A DNA stretch of 58,351 bases from Geitlerinema sp. BBD 1991-9 (GTDB taxonomy: Bacteria; Cyanobacteriota; Cyanobacteriia; Cyanobacteriales; Geitlerinemataceae): assembly GCA_001657325.1 (NCBI GenBank), contig LWRO01000027.1, positions 1 to 58,351 of the forward strand, given 5' to 3'. The position numbers were made by a program, and so were the translations under genes. Of this stretch, positions 51,301 through 58,351 are shown piece by piece (positions within the stretch are counted from its first letter, which is position 1; each line of letters starts with the position of its first letter). Below the pieces are notes generated by a model. That model was not told the origin of the DNA. It searched no databases and saw nothing but the letters and a program-made list of their open reading frames with translations.

Positions 51301-53741
51301 AAACCCGTTCCGCTGGCATCGATCGAATCGTTATCGACGATGTTGAGGACGGCGGTGTCTTGGGTGCCAATGGTCGCCGAACGTCCCGCAGCATCCTTTA
51401 ACATCAGGATGAGGGCTTCGTCCCCTTCAATTCGATCGTCGTCTTTAATGGGAATTTCGACAGTTATCGGTTGGTTGTCGCCATCGGCAAAGCGGACAGA
51501 AATCGGCGTATTGTCGTAGTCGTCGGGAGAAACCGCACTGCGATCGAGGAAATCGATCGTCGCGCTGACTTCACCCTCGATACCGTCCTTGCGAACCACC
51601 GTCACCGCTGCGATCGACGTTCCGTCCTCGTTAACTCGGAATACCGGATCTTGAAATTCCAACACGCCAGGACTCGCCGACAGGGGATACAGTTGACTCG
51701 TCGGCACGATTTCCTGTCGTTGAGACGGACTCGACCACTCCAATTGCGACACGGCGCGTCCCAAATATTCGTAATAATCGACGCGAATATCGTATTTTTG
51801 CCCCGCTTCCAGCGTTACCGTAGCGCGGTTGGTGGTGGGGCCTTGAATGTCCCAATCGTCGATGAGGGGTTTTCCGTCAATCCACAACCGAATGCCATCG
51901 CTACTGGTGGTATAGAACGTATAGTCTTCGGAGTAGAGGGGTTCGATTTGGCCGAACCACTGAACTGCAAAAGTATTGTCATCTAGCGTCGGATCGGGTG
52001 CGCCACCGTTCCAGTTAAAGTCAATAGTCGGATCGGTGCGCGTCAAGACTCGGTTTGAGAAATCGGGCAATCGTCCGTCGTGGTCGTAGTAATAAGCCGT
52101 TAAACCCGTTCCCGAACTGGGTCGATCGTCGTTATCGAAAATATTGACGGTGGCGGTGTCCTGAGTTCCGAGGGTTGCGCCACCGGTGGGTCGGTTTAAA
52201 GTCAGATTGAGGGTTTCGTCCCTTTCTAGGAGATCGTCGTCGATGAGGGGAATCGAGATCGTTTTGTCGGCGGTGTCGCCGTCGTCGAACCGGACGGTAA
52301 TCGGCGTGTTGTCGTAGTCTTCGGGACTCGTGGCGGTTCCGTCTTCGAGATCGATCGAGGCGCTAACTGTCCCGGTACTTCCTCCAGTACGGCTCACCGT
52401 TACCTCGAGAACCGCCGTTCCGTCTTCGCGGAGGCTGAATTCAGGCGCGGTAAATGCTAACGTGCCTCGAGGCAGTTGAGGATCGGGGTAAAGCTGACTC
52501 GTCGGAACGATTTCTCTCTTTTGAGACAGACTCGACCATTCAAACTGCGACACTGCACGCCCGAGATATTCGTAATAATCGATGCGAACGTCGTATTTTT
52601 GCCCCGCTTCTAACGTAATGGTGCCGCTGTTGGTGGTGGGGGCTTGGATTTCCCAATCGTCGATGAGGAGTTCTCCATCGACCCACACCCGTATTCCGTC
52701 GCTGCTGGTGGTGTGGAAGGTGTATTCTTCGGAATAGCGTGGCTCGATTTGTCCTTGCCAGCGCACGGCGAAGGAGTCGTCGTTTAAGCGGATGCTGGGG
52801 GAGTCGTTTTGCCAGTTGAAATCGACGATCGAATCCGTTCGCGTCAGGACTAAGTTGGAAAAGTCGGGAACTGCACCGTTGTAGTCGTAATAGTAGCCGG
52901 TTAACCCGCTTCCTCGTCCGGGGGGAGTTGGCGCGACAAAATCGTCATCGACGATGGTGACGGTGGCGCTGTCCTGCGTACCAATTGACGCGCTACCCAC
53001 TAGATCGCTCAGGGTCAGTTGTAACGTTTCGTCGCCTTCAACGAGATCGTCGTCGATGATGGGAAGGGTGATAACTTTGTCGGTGGTATCGCCGTCGGCG
53101 AAGCGAACGGTAATCGGTGTACTGTCGTAATCCTGGGGACTCGCAGCCGTTTCGTCGCTGAGGTTGAGCGTGACTGCGACTTCACCACTCCAACCGCCAG
53201 TTCGACTGACGGTCACCGCTGCGATTGACGTTCCGTCTTCGTTGTAGCTGAATTCTGAAGCGGTCAGTTCGAGGACTCCGGCATTCCCTCGATCGAGCGT
53301 GTCGGGATACAGTTGGCTGCTCGGAACGATTTCTCGAGCTTGGGAAGTACTCGACCACTCGAATTGCGATACGGCGTTTTCGAGATATTCGTGGTAGTCG
53401 ATGCGGATATCGTATTGTTTGCCAGCCTCTAGGGTGACGGTTGCCTGGTTTTCCGTGGGGGCTTGGATATTCCAGTCATCGATAAGGAGTTCTCCGTCAA
53501 TCCACAGGCGAATCCCGTCGCTGCTGGTGGTGTAGAAGGTGTATTCCTCGGAATAGAGCGGTTCGATTTGTCCGAGCCAGCGAACCGCAAACGTGTTGTT
53601 GTCGAGTCTGGGATCGGGGGTTTCGTTCTCCCAGTTGAAATCGATCGTGGGGTCGATGCGGGTGAAAACGAGGTTGGCAAAATCGGGGGACTTGCCGCTG
53701 TGGTCGTAGTAGTATCCGGTGAGACCGATGCCGTTACTCAT
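48354..53741 (-). CDS. Giant PA14/Calx-beta/beta-helix RTX exoprotein
   Basis: 1795 residues with four PA14 domains (~5-145, 275-420, 542-690, 812-950) alternating with four Calx-beta domains (e.g. EGDETLQLTLSDLVG, IEADETLSLTLQNPTG). Two pectate-lyase-like right-handed beta-helix segments follow (RDYGATGDGVTDDTAAILAA near 1078, NFGATPSDGIDDTAAIQAA near 1385), then an RTX calcium-binding stretch (GGMGSDTISGGGGADTF near 1675). PA14 modules bind glycans, Calx-beta domains bind Ca2+, and the absent N-terminal signal plus RTX tail point to type I secretion. No lyase catalytic residues are obvious. It is probably a Ca-dependent surface adhesin or matrix protein. Confidence 0.88.
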   Translation of the reverse strand: MSNGIGLTGYYYDHSGKSPDFANLVFTRIDPTIDFNWENETPDPRLDNNTFAVRWLGQIEPLYSEEYTFYTTSSDGIRLWIDGELLIDDWNIQAPTENQATVTLEAGKQYDIRIDYHEYLENAVSQFEWSSTSQAREIVPSSQLYPDTLDRGNAGVLELTASEFSYNEDGTSIAAVTVSRTGGWSGEVAVTLNLSDETAASPQDYDSTPITVRFADGDTTDKVITLPIIDDDLVEGDETLQLTLSDLVGSASIGTQDSATVTIVDDDFVAPTPPGRGSGLTGYYYDYNGAVPDFSNLVLTRTDSIVDFNWQNDSPSIRLNDDSFAVRWQGQIEPRYSEEYTFHTTSSDGIRVWVDGELLIDDWEIQAPTTNSGTITLEAGQKYDVRIDYYEYLGRAVSQFEWSSLSQKREIVPTSQLYPDPQLPRGTLAFTAPEFSLREDGTAVLEVTVSRTGGSTGTVSASIDLEDGTATSPEDYDNTPITVRFDDGDTADKTISIPLIDDDLLERDETLNLTLNRPTGGATLGTQDTATVNIFDNDDRPSSGTGLTAYYYDHDGRLPDFSNRVLTRTDPTIDFNWNGGAPDPTLDDNTFAVQWFGQIEPLYSEDYTFYTTSSDGIRLWIDGKPLIDDWDIQGPTTNRATVTLEAGQKYDIRVDYYEYLGRAVSQLEWSSPSQRQEIVPTSQLYPLSASPGVLEFQDPVFRVNEDGTSIAAVTVVRKDGIEGEVSATIDFLDRSAVSPDDYDNTPISVRFADGDNQPITVEIPIKDDDRIEGDEALILMLKDAAGRSATIGTQDTAVLNIVDNDSIDASGTGLTGQYFEGTTFDRWVETRTDSTIDFDWGPGKAVDGLAEDLYSVRWTGEVEPRFTETYRFSTLSDDGVRLWVNDELIIDRWQLQGLTEHAGTIDLEAGQRYDIKLEYFENKGDATAQLRWSSPSQVPEIIPQSQLYTYPELTVSDAEALEGQAGTTGDLVFTLRLSEPSNDPVTVEYVTTDGTAEADVDYVATSGTVTFDPGVVEETVTVSLKGDGTIEADETLSLTLQNPTGSIAIDPQAVGTILNDDVSPPGRNLPDGTGIANVRDYGATGDGVTDDTAAILAAMADNRAVYFPNGTYLVSDTLKWSDDRRLLMQGESRDGTVIKLADDLDSFGNPAQPKPLVDTFLGRSTGQAFQNSIFDLTLDVGVGNPGAIGVSFQNNNQGGLRDVTIRSSDPEFQGHTGLALTTPWPGPSLTKNVSVEGFNVGIMTDHNEYSNVFENVTLSNQRVVGFHNENNISTFYNLTSNNSVPAIRNIDRFAIVTLVDSTLEGGSPDRSAVEMNAGNLYARNVTTSGYASALKNNKVVVPGDTLDEYVSNRVHSAFPSAQTSLNLPVETMPDLVYDDVENWVNVENFGATPSDGIDDTAAIQAALDTGATTVYFPQGNYNINDTLVVGDGVQTITGLSYQTIFSIGDPLKSQDKPVFQFEGTSAPVAIERFWGNAGGGDFYWFEQATTQPLTIRNVLTSSGEAYRNSVTGGKVFIEDVTMSGWEFNQQQVWGRQVNTELPETNIINNGSDVWLLGLKTEKEGSVLENRNGGRTEILGGLIYPSGGGNRIPVDRPAFINDESQLSIAGMGESRYRVGSYEILVEDTRDGVTEQILNNFSFTQRGTGILFPLYASSNEGAETLSGDINDNTLSGGMGSDTISGGGGADTFTYKTPGEGADVLVDFDSDDTIQVSAAGFGGGLQPGVVQRSRGSKTGSLVSGTNAKPTSSNPTFLYDTETGQLSFDIDGTAAGASVTLAILEGAPTLTERQIAVVA
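51300..53741 (-). repeat. About 800-bp PA14 + Calx-beta tandem coding repeat, three copies
   Basis: Inside the exoprotein gene, units beginning GLTGYYYD or GLTAYYYD recur at residues ~4, ~275 and ~542, about 800 bp apart, with strong nucleotide similarity (for example the TTSSDGIR-WIDGEL-IDDW coding blocks). A fourth, divergent unit starts near residue 812. Such repeats can recombine and change copy number, so length variation between strains or assembly collapse is likely here. Confidence 0.8.
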
Positions 53742-54120
53742 AAGTTCTGTGGAGGTGAAGAACGTGCGAACTAGGTTCCAACTGCGCGATCGATAGTGTT
53801 CCCGCGCCTAGAGAGAATGTGATGGTGCTGTTTTAACGATCGACTCACCGTCTGTGAGAGCGGTGGTCTTGTGAATTCGTGCTGTGCTGCTGGCGGACGA
53901 CAGAACGCGATCTCGCACGAGCGCTATTGTCAGACTGTTCGAGTTACTGTTTTGAGTTGAAGCGTCGATCGGGTCGAGAGTTCCTCCGTATCTTTACGGA
54001 ACTTATACAAAAATTCACAATAACTATCCGAACACTAACAGGATCTTTACAAAAAAGAATTTCCAAACCTTGACTTTTGTCCGCGAGCTGTATCCTTTGC
54101 GCGAGATCGATCGAAAAGCC
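53742..54120. other. Intergenic region upstream of the exoprotein gene
   Basis: This 379-bp leader and promoter region of the leftward exoprotein gene has no ORF with support. No strong ribosome-binding site is visible just before the ATG at 53741. Confidence 0.4.
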
Positions 54121-54154
54121 AGAACCCCGCTATCTGAAACGATAGCGGGGTTCT
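54121..54154 (-). terminator. Strong 14-bp hairpin terminator
   Basis: AGAACCCCGCTATC and GATAGCGGGGTTCT form a perfect 14-bp GC-rich stem with a 6-base loop. On the minus strand it is followed by GGCTTTT. It lies 29 bp after the stop of the leftward SGNH-like gene and should terminate the MBOAT/SGNH transcript before the exoprotein gene. Confidence 0.8.
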
Positions 54155-54183
54155 GGGAAGTGTTGAGTGAGTTCGACGGCCCT

Positions 54184-55440
54184 TCAGCGTATCGATGGTG
54201 TTGGAGACGACGGGACGCGAACGGTTTCGTCAAATGGCTGTCCGAGTGCGTTGCGAACGGCCTGTGCGACTTCTTCAACTTCGTCGGGATAGTTTTGTCG
54301 GTAACGCTCTCTGTCGCTGCGAATCTGGGCTAAGTGGGTTTCAATGTTATCTCGATCGATCGCGATGCCAAAGTCTTCAGGAATCTCCTTCGATCGTGCA
54401 GTGTCGTTTAACACCACATCGAGAACGATGTCGCCGAGGTCTTTTTTATAGTGCGAGGCTTCTAAATACCAGCGCATTTGTTCGGAACTGTTTTCCGGCG
54501 GAACGGCTTCGGTTGTAAAGCTGTTGTAACCGCTAAAATCCAAAACGGAAATTATGTTTTTTTCAGGGTGTGCGGAACGATCCTCGTCCACAATTGCTAC
54601 GACTTCCCGTTTCCATTGCTCGAAGTCTGCAAATAAGCCCAAACTTTGCATTTTTTCCAATTGTCGGGCGTGAACGGGAGAAATAAATAAATGCAGCTCG
54701 ATATCGTTTTCCCGACACGCAATGATAATATCCCGTAGGGCGTTGAGCGTCTCTTTGGAAAACGCCGGTTTGGACGAGTCGATTTCGCTGATGTCGGCGA
54801 GAGAGTAGTTTAACTCTTTACGAAACAGTTGGCGAGCGTCGATCGATCTGGGTTTGCGCTGTTTGAAGCCCCGATCGGTTTTGATAATGTCCTGTTCGTA
54901 ATCGAGGACGTTTTTCGCAATGGTTTTCAGGGAGTCGATCGTGGTTTGGCGAGAAATCAGTCGATCGAGATACGTCAAATAAACGTTTCGATCGGAAAAC
55001 CGAGATTTACTGAAATCTTCGCCATGAGTCCAACCGACGCTAAAACTTCCCATATCCAAGCCCAGCACCACGGTTGTTAACGATTGATGTTCGATCGCAA
55101 ACCGTAAAACATCACGAATTTCAAAAATATGCGATCCTTCCAGTGCCGCATTGTATGCTGACGATCCGTCAAACACGGGATGCGACGGATCGATGCCGTT
55201 GTGGGTTCGCGACGTCCCTAAAATCAGCGTGTCGTAATTTCCCTGTTCGAGATCGAGAGATTTAACGGTTCGCAAAACGGGTTCTGAGACTTGGTATTTT
55301 TCTCGATTGAACTGGTCGATTTTAACGGCGCGAAACAAATGTTGTGGATCGACAATGAAGTTGAAACACGCCAGACCTAAAAATCCCGTGGCGGCAAAGG
55401 TTAGGTATTTGCGAACGTAGGCTTGTGAGGGTTTCATCAT
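54184..55440 (-). CDS. SGNH/AlgJ-X-like protein partner of MBOAT
   Basis: A 418-residue protein with an N-terminal signal anchor (FAATGFLGLACFNFIVDP). DTLILGTSRTHNGIDP near residue 90 is the nucleophile Ser block, AALEGSHIFEIRD a possible second block, and EASHYKKDLG near 330 resembles the D-x-x-H block of SGNH acyltransferases, with Glu where Asp is usual. In alginate, cellulose and related systems such periplasmic proteins take acyl groups exported by an MBOAT and place them on the polysaccharide. The MBOAT gene lies 39 bp upstream on the same strand. A terminator follows. The polymer is unknown. Confidence 0.78.
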   Translation of the reverse strand: MMKPSQAYVRKYLTFAATGFLGLACFNFIVDPQHLFRAVKIDQFNREKYQVSEPVLRTVKSLDLEQGNYDTLILGTSRTHNGIDPSHPVFDGSSAYNAALEGSHIFEIRDVLRFAIEHQSLTTVVLGLDMGSFSVGWTHGEDFSKSRFSDRNVYLTYLDRLISRQTTIDSLKTIAKNVLDYEQDIIKTDRGFKQRKPRSIDARQLFRKELNYSLADISEIDSSKPAFSKETLNALRDIIIACRENDIELHLFISPVHARQLEKMQSLGLFADFEQWKREVVAIVDEDRSAHPEKNIISVLDFSGYNSFTTEAVPPENSSEQMRWYLEASHYKKDLGDIVLDVVLNDTARSKEIPEDFGIAIDRDNIETHLAQIRSDRERYRQNYPDEVEEVAQAVRNALGQPFDETVRVPSSPTPSIR

Positions 55441-55479
55441 CGGTTTACGACATCGATTTACAACAGTTGGAAAGTCAAA

Positions 55480-56943
55480 TTAGAACTGGAAATAAATAAA
55501 CTCATTTTCCTGAGAAATAAAGGATGCCGCAACAACTAAAGCAGTCGCACCGACTAAAGCCCAGTGCGGATCGGGAGTCCACTGCCATCGCCGAGTTTTG
55601 CGGGGAACGGCTTCGACAGCCTGTTCGAGTTCGGGAAGGGTATCTGCAACCCATTCTTGGGTGTTGGGTGCGAAGAATGCGATGCCGAGTAATGCCACAA
55701 CCCAAACCACAGCATCCCAGGATTCGATCGAACGAATACCGTTGAGTCCTGCCATTCCTCGTAATACCGCAAGGGCGGAAGACAAATCGATCGCTCGGAA
55801 CAAAACCCAACTCACGACGACAGCTACGAACGTTACCAATCGCGCACTCCAGCGATACCACCAGGTTTCGATCGAGGGAGTCGTTTTTTCCCACCAACGA
55901 TGCACGACGAGATAAGCACCGTGTAACCCTCCCCACAACACGAACGTCCACCCCGCACCGTGCCACAATCCACCTAACAGCATCGTTACCATCAAGTTAA
56001 CGTAGCGGCGAACTTCCCCTTTGCGATTTCCACCCAGTGGAATGTATAAGTAATCTCGTAAAAATCGAGACAGGGTCATGTGCCAACGCCGCCAAAAATC
56101 GGCAATACTCACGGATTTATAGGGAGAATTGAAGTTGAGCGGAAGTCGAATTCCGAACAACCGAGCCGCACCGATCGCCATGTCGGAATAGCCGGAGAAG
56201 TCGAAATACAGTTGTAGCGTGTAAGCCAACGCTCCGATCCAACCTTGAAAGAAACCAATTTCTACACCGTTGGATGCTGCTGTAAATACGGGGTTGGCAT
56301 AGGTGGCGATCGTGTCGGCAAAAACGACTTTTTTAAACAAGCCCAACGAGAAAGTCGTCAGTCCGATCGCCATATCGTCACTGTCAAATCTTAAGATTTT
56401 TCGTTTTGAGAACTGCGGAATAACGTCGTCGTGATGGACGATCGGCCCGGCAATTAACTGGGGAAAAAAGCTGACGAACAGGCTGTATTTCAGGAAATTA
56501 TATTCTTTAGTTTCCTCTCGATACGCATCGACGAGATAGGCGATTTGCTGAAATGTAAAAAACGAAATTGCTAAAGGCAAAACAATCGTGCCGAAATCGA
56601 TCGAGGTTCCCAAAAGATCGTTGACGATCGAGGCGAAGAAGTTCGCATATTTGAAATAGCCGATGAGTGCCAAATTCGTCGCAATCCCACCGAACAACAC
56701 CCATTTTCGATGGGAGGAACTCATGGTATCGCTACTCAAGACGCGGCCGATACTGTAGTTAAATCCAATTGAAAACAGCAGCAGTAGCAGATAGGGCGGG
56801 TTCCACCACCCGTAAAAAAACAGCGACGCGGCCACCAGCCAACCGATCGCGATGCGGGCGTATCCCCAGCGTCCGATTGCGAAAAAGCCAATCAATGCGA
56901 TGGGTAAAAATCCAAAGATAAATTCGTAGGAGTTGAACAGCAT
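55480..56943 (-). CDS. MBOAT-family membrane O-acyltransferase (AlgI-like)
   Basis: 487 residues, almost entirely membrane-spanning, with about eleven hydrophobic helices. Family landmarks are YFDFSGYSDMAIGAARLFG near residue 245, NSPYKSVSIADFWRRWHMT near 270, YIPLGGNRKG and the catalytic His in GGLWHGAGWTFVLWGGLHG near 325. AlgI/DltB-type proteins move acyl groups across the membrane for polysaccharide or wall-polymer O-acylation. The SGNH-like gene follows after 39 bp and is the likely periplasmic transferase. With the GT4 gene 63 bp upstream this suggests an exopolysaccharide decoration module. Confidence 0.93.
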   Translation of the reverse strand: MLFNSYEFIFGFLPIALIGFFAIGRWGYARIAIGWLVAASLFFYGWWNPPYLLLLLFSIGFNYSIGRVLSSDTMSSSHRKWVLFGGIATNLALIGYFKYANFFASIVNDLLGTSIDFGTIVLPLAISFFTFQQIAYLVDAYREETKEYNFLKYSLFVSFFPQLIAGPIVHHDDVIPQFSKRKILRFDSDDMAIGLTTFSLGLFKKVVFADTIATYANPVFTAASNGVEIGFFQGWIGALAYTLQLYFDFSGYSDMAIGAARLFGIRLPLNFNSPYKSVSIADFWRRWHMTLSRFLRDYLYIPLGGNRKGEVRRYVNLMVTMLLGGLWHGAGWTFVLWGGLHGAYLVVHRWWEKTTPSIETWWYRWSARLVTFVAVVVSWVLFRAIDLSSALAVLRGMAGLNGIRSIESWDAVVWVVALLGIAFFAPNTQEWVADTLPELEQAVEAVPRKTRRWQWTPDPHWALVGATALVVAASFISQENEFIYFQF

Positions 56944-57006
56944 GGACAGTGACCAGTGAGCAGTGAACGTTGACGAGCGTTGAGGGAATTGTTGACGGTT
57001 TTAGGA

Positions 57007-58245
57007 TTAATCGTCCGCAATGAGTTGGTTAAATAGGGATTGATAAAGGCGAGCTTGTCGATCGAGGGGAAATGCAACTTCAGCTTTTTGACGGGCTTGG
57101 CGACACAGTTTTTCGTGACGTTCTTGGTCTTCGAGTACCCAGGCAATTCCTCGAGCTAAGTCTTCGATATCGTAGGGTTTGACGAGATAGCCGTTTTGGT
57201 GGGAATCGACGATATCTTTCGGCCCCGTTGCGTCGAACGTCACGACAGGTGTTCCGCAACTGAGCGCTTCTGAAGCGGTTTGTCCGAAAGATTCGTACAA
57301 CGACGGTACGATCGTGACATCGGCGGCGGAATACACGATCGATAAGGATAGATCGTCGCCGAAACTGCCGAGATAGTGGGCTTTGAAACCCAAATCCACA
57401 GGATTTTCCGGCTCGTCTGACCCAAAAACCACGAGTTCTACGCGCTCGCTCCATCCGGCTTCGCTCAAGCGCTTTAAAGCTGGGATTAATAAGTGAAAGC
57501 CTTTGCGCCGATCGGCGGTGGCGGAAAGCGCACCAAACAAGACGAGTTGTTTGTCTTGGGGAAGCCGCAAAAGATCTCTCGCTACGCTTCGATCGATCGG
57601 ACGGTAAACGTCGGTATCGAGACAGAACGGAATCACTTCGACTCGTCGATCGCGAAACAGCGAACTGGCTTTGACGCAATCTGCCATCCAATGACTGGGT
57701 GTAACGATGGTTAAGTTCGCATCGCGCCAGGCTTTCTGTTTGCGTTGCCACACGTCGCGCGATAAGTCTTTGTCTTGCGAGCTGTTGAGTTGGGGACAGC
57801 TTCCGCAGTTGTTTTGGTATCGATCGCAGTCACCCGTGTAGTGACAGCCGCCGGTAAACGGCCACATATCCTGCAACGTCCACACCAGCGGTTTGTTAAG
57901 CTGCGCCAGCGTCTCGACACGCACGAATCCGTTACACACCCAATGCAAGTTGACGATATCGGGGTCGAGCGCTTTGACTCGGGTGGCGATGTTGTCAGGA
58001 AACCATTGGGTTGAAAAGAGTTTGCGTTCCCGCTTGGGATATTTTCGCAGTGGCAAACCCGTCGAGGGCGGCCCCAACTTCGTTTTCAAACTCTTGTCGG
58101 CGATAACAGTTCGATCTCCGCTCGATTTCGATCGAACGAGCATTTGGGACGGAACGTCGATCGAGCATAAGCCTTGGTGCAGTCGGTAAGCGGCTCGGGC
58201 CGCTCCGCCTTCGATATCTGAGGTACTGAGAATAAGCGGCCGCAT
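57007..58245 (-). CDS. Glycosyltransferase family 4
   Basis: A 412-residue GT-B enzyme. The N-terminal lobe has STSDIEGGAARAAYRLHQG (typical WcaC/WcaL-like start) and a cysteine-rich insert (GGCHYTGDCDRYQNNCGSCP), also usual in this subgroup. The C-terminal lobe has LVLFGALSATADRRKGF and the GT4 nucleotide-sugar motif PSLYESFGQTASEALSCGTP near residue 325. It transfers a sugar from an NDP-sugar to a growing saccharide. It lies upstream of the MBOAT/SGNH pair on the same strand, so an exopolysaccharide role is likely. Confidence 0.9.
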   Translation of the reverse strand: MRPLILSTSDIEGGAARAAYRLHQGLCSIDVPSQMLVRSKSSGDRTVIADKSLKTKLGPPSTGLPLRKYPKRERKLFSTQWFPDNIATRVKALDPDIVNLHWVCNGFVRVETLAQLNKPLVWTLQDMWPFTGGCHYTGDCDRYQNNCGSCPQLNSSQDKDLSRDVWQRKQKAWRDANLTIVTPSHWMADCVKASSLFRDRRVEVIPFCLDTDVYRPIDRSVARDLLRLPQDKQLVLFGALSATADRRKGFHLLIPALKRLSEAGWSERVELVVFGSDEPENPVDLGFKAHYLGSFGDDLSLSIVYSAADVTIVPSLYESFGQTASEALSCGTPVVTFDATGPKDIVDSHQNGYLVKPYDIEDLARGIAWVLEDQERHEKLCRQARQKAEVAFPLDRQARLYQSLFNQLIADD

Positions 58246-58251
58246 CTTTTA

Positions 58252-58293
58252 CAGTGAGCAGTGAGCAGTGAGCAGTGAGCAGTGAGCAGTGAG
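58252..58293. repeat. STRR: six tandem copies of heptamer CAGTGAG
   Basis: Six exact copies of the 7-bp unit CAGTGAG run from 58252 to 58293, ending in the partial unit CAGT, just upstream of the GT4 start. Short tandemly repeated repetitive sequences of 7 bp are a known feature of filamentous cyanobacteria. Degenerate CAGTGA units also occur between the GT4 and MBOAT genes near 56945-56970. Confidence 0.9.
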
Positions 58294-58351
58294 CAGTTTA
58301 GGGAGTTTTCAGTGTTTCGCTCTTTCGGGGATTGCAACAGAAGGTGTTAAT

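Noticed and set aside
51300-53741. CRISPR-like repeat array
   Set aside because: The repeat units are about 800-bp coding modules in one open frame, not short repeats with unique spacers; no cas genes are present.
58086-58337. Leftward 83-codon frame over the heptamer repeat, encoding repeated LLTAHCS
   Set aside because: It is a translation of the CAGTGAG repeat overlapping the start of the glycosyltransferase; no protein-like composition or start signal.

Overview
The window is cyanobacterial. Evidence: a long phosphoenolpyruvate carboxylase, cyanobacterial-type pilin and SPINDLY-type glycosyltransferases, DUF1574 and DUF4351 proteins, many CBS/PAS hybrid kinases, a Calx-beta/PA14/RTX exoprotein, a heptameric STRR repeat, and dense GATC palindromes (GCGATCGC at the left end, TCGATCGA everywhere else). 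A filamentous, Oscillatoria-like organism is my inference; no rRNA or tRNA is visible to settle it.

Left end (1-6.4 kb): a compact metal-related cluster (FmdB-like protein, phosphoesterase, CobW/COG0523-like NTPase, and a divergent FAD oxidoreductase) shares an intergenic Fur/Zur-type operator. To its right is a scarred zone: a 5'-truncated sufE, an IS30-type element whose transposase carries two in-frame stops, traces of another IS end, a miniature element with perfect 16-bp inverted repeats and target duplications, and an AT-rich ankyrin-repeat gene. This looks like an insertion hot spot bordering acquired DNA.

Housekeeping block (6.4-30 kb): a zinc metalloprotease, a DUF1574 SGNH-like membrane protein, a small membrane protein, ppc, the site-2 protease rseP, nth, a hisC-type aminotransferase, a conserved hypothetical, Ppx/GppA phosphatase, mutY, an APH-type kinase, an ABC ATPase, a decayed DUF4351 gene, a phosphodiester glycosidase, a VanY-type carboxypeptidase and a methyltransferase. 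A 1.58-kb gap at 19.65-21.23 kb has no convincing gene but contains a cluster of strong stem-loops that may be a structured RNA.

Surface and signalling block (30-58 kb): a type IV major pilin with its terminator is followed by two convergent, 3'-overlapping SPINDLY-family glycosyltransferases with TPRs, a plausible pilin or surface O-glycosylation pair. Next come five signalling genes in two divergent units: a leftward operon (CBS-PAS histidine kinase, REC-GGDEF-EAL, REC-histidine kinase) and a rightward operon (1889-residue CBS4-PAS9-HK-REC and REC-HK). Two related MITE-like elements separate these from a 1795-residue leftward PA14/Calx-beta/beta-helix/RTX exoprotein. The right end carries an MBOAT O-acyltransferase with an SGNH-like partner, a family-4 glycosyltransferase and a CAGTGAG heptamer repeat. 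Together these suggest a neighbourhood devoted to surface attachment and matrix, with c-di-GMP turnover and multisensory phosphorelays beside the adhesin and polysaccharide-acylation genes.
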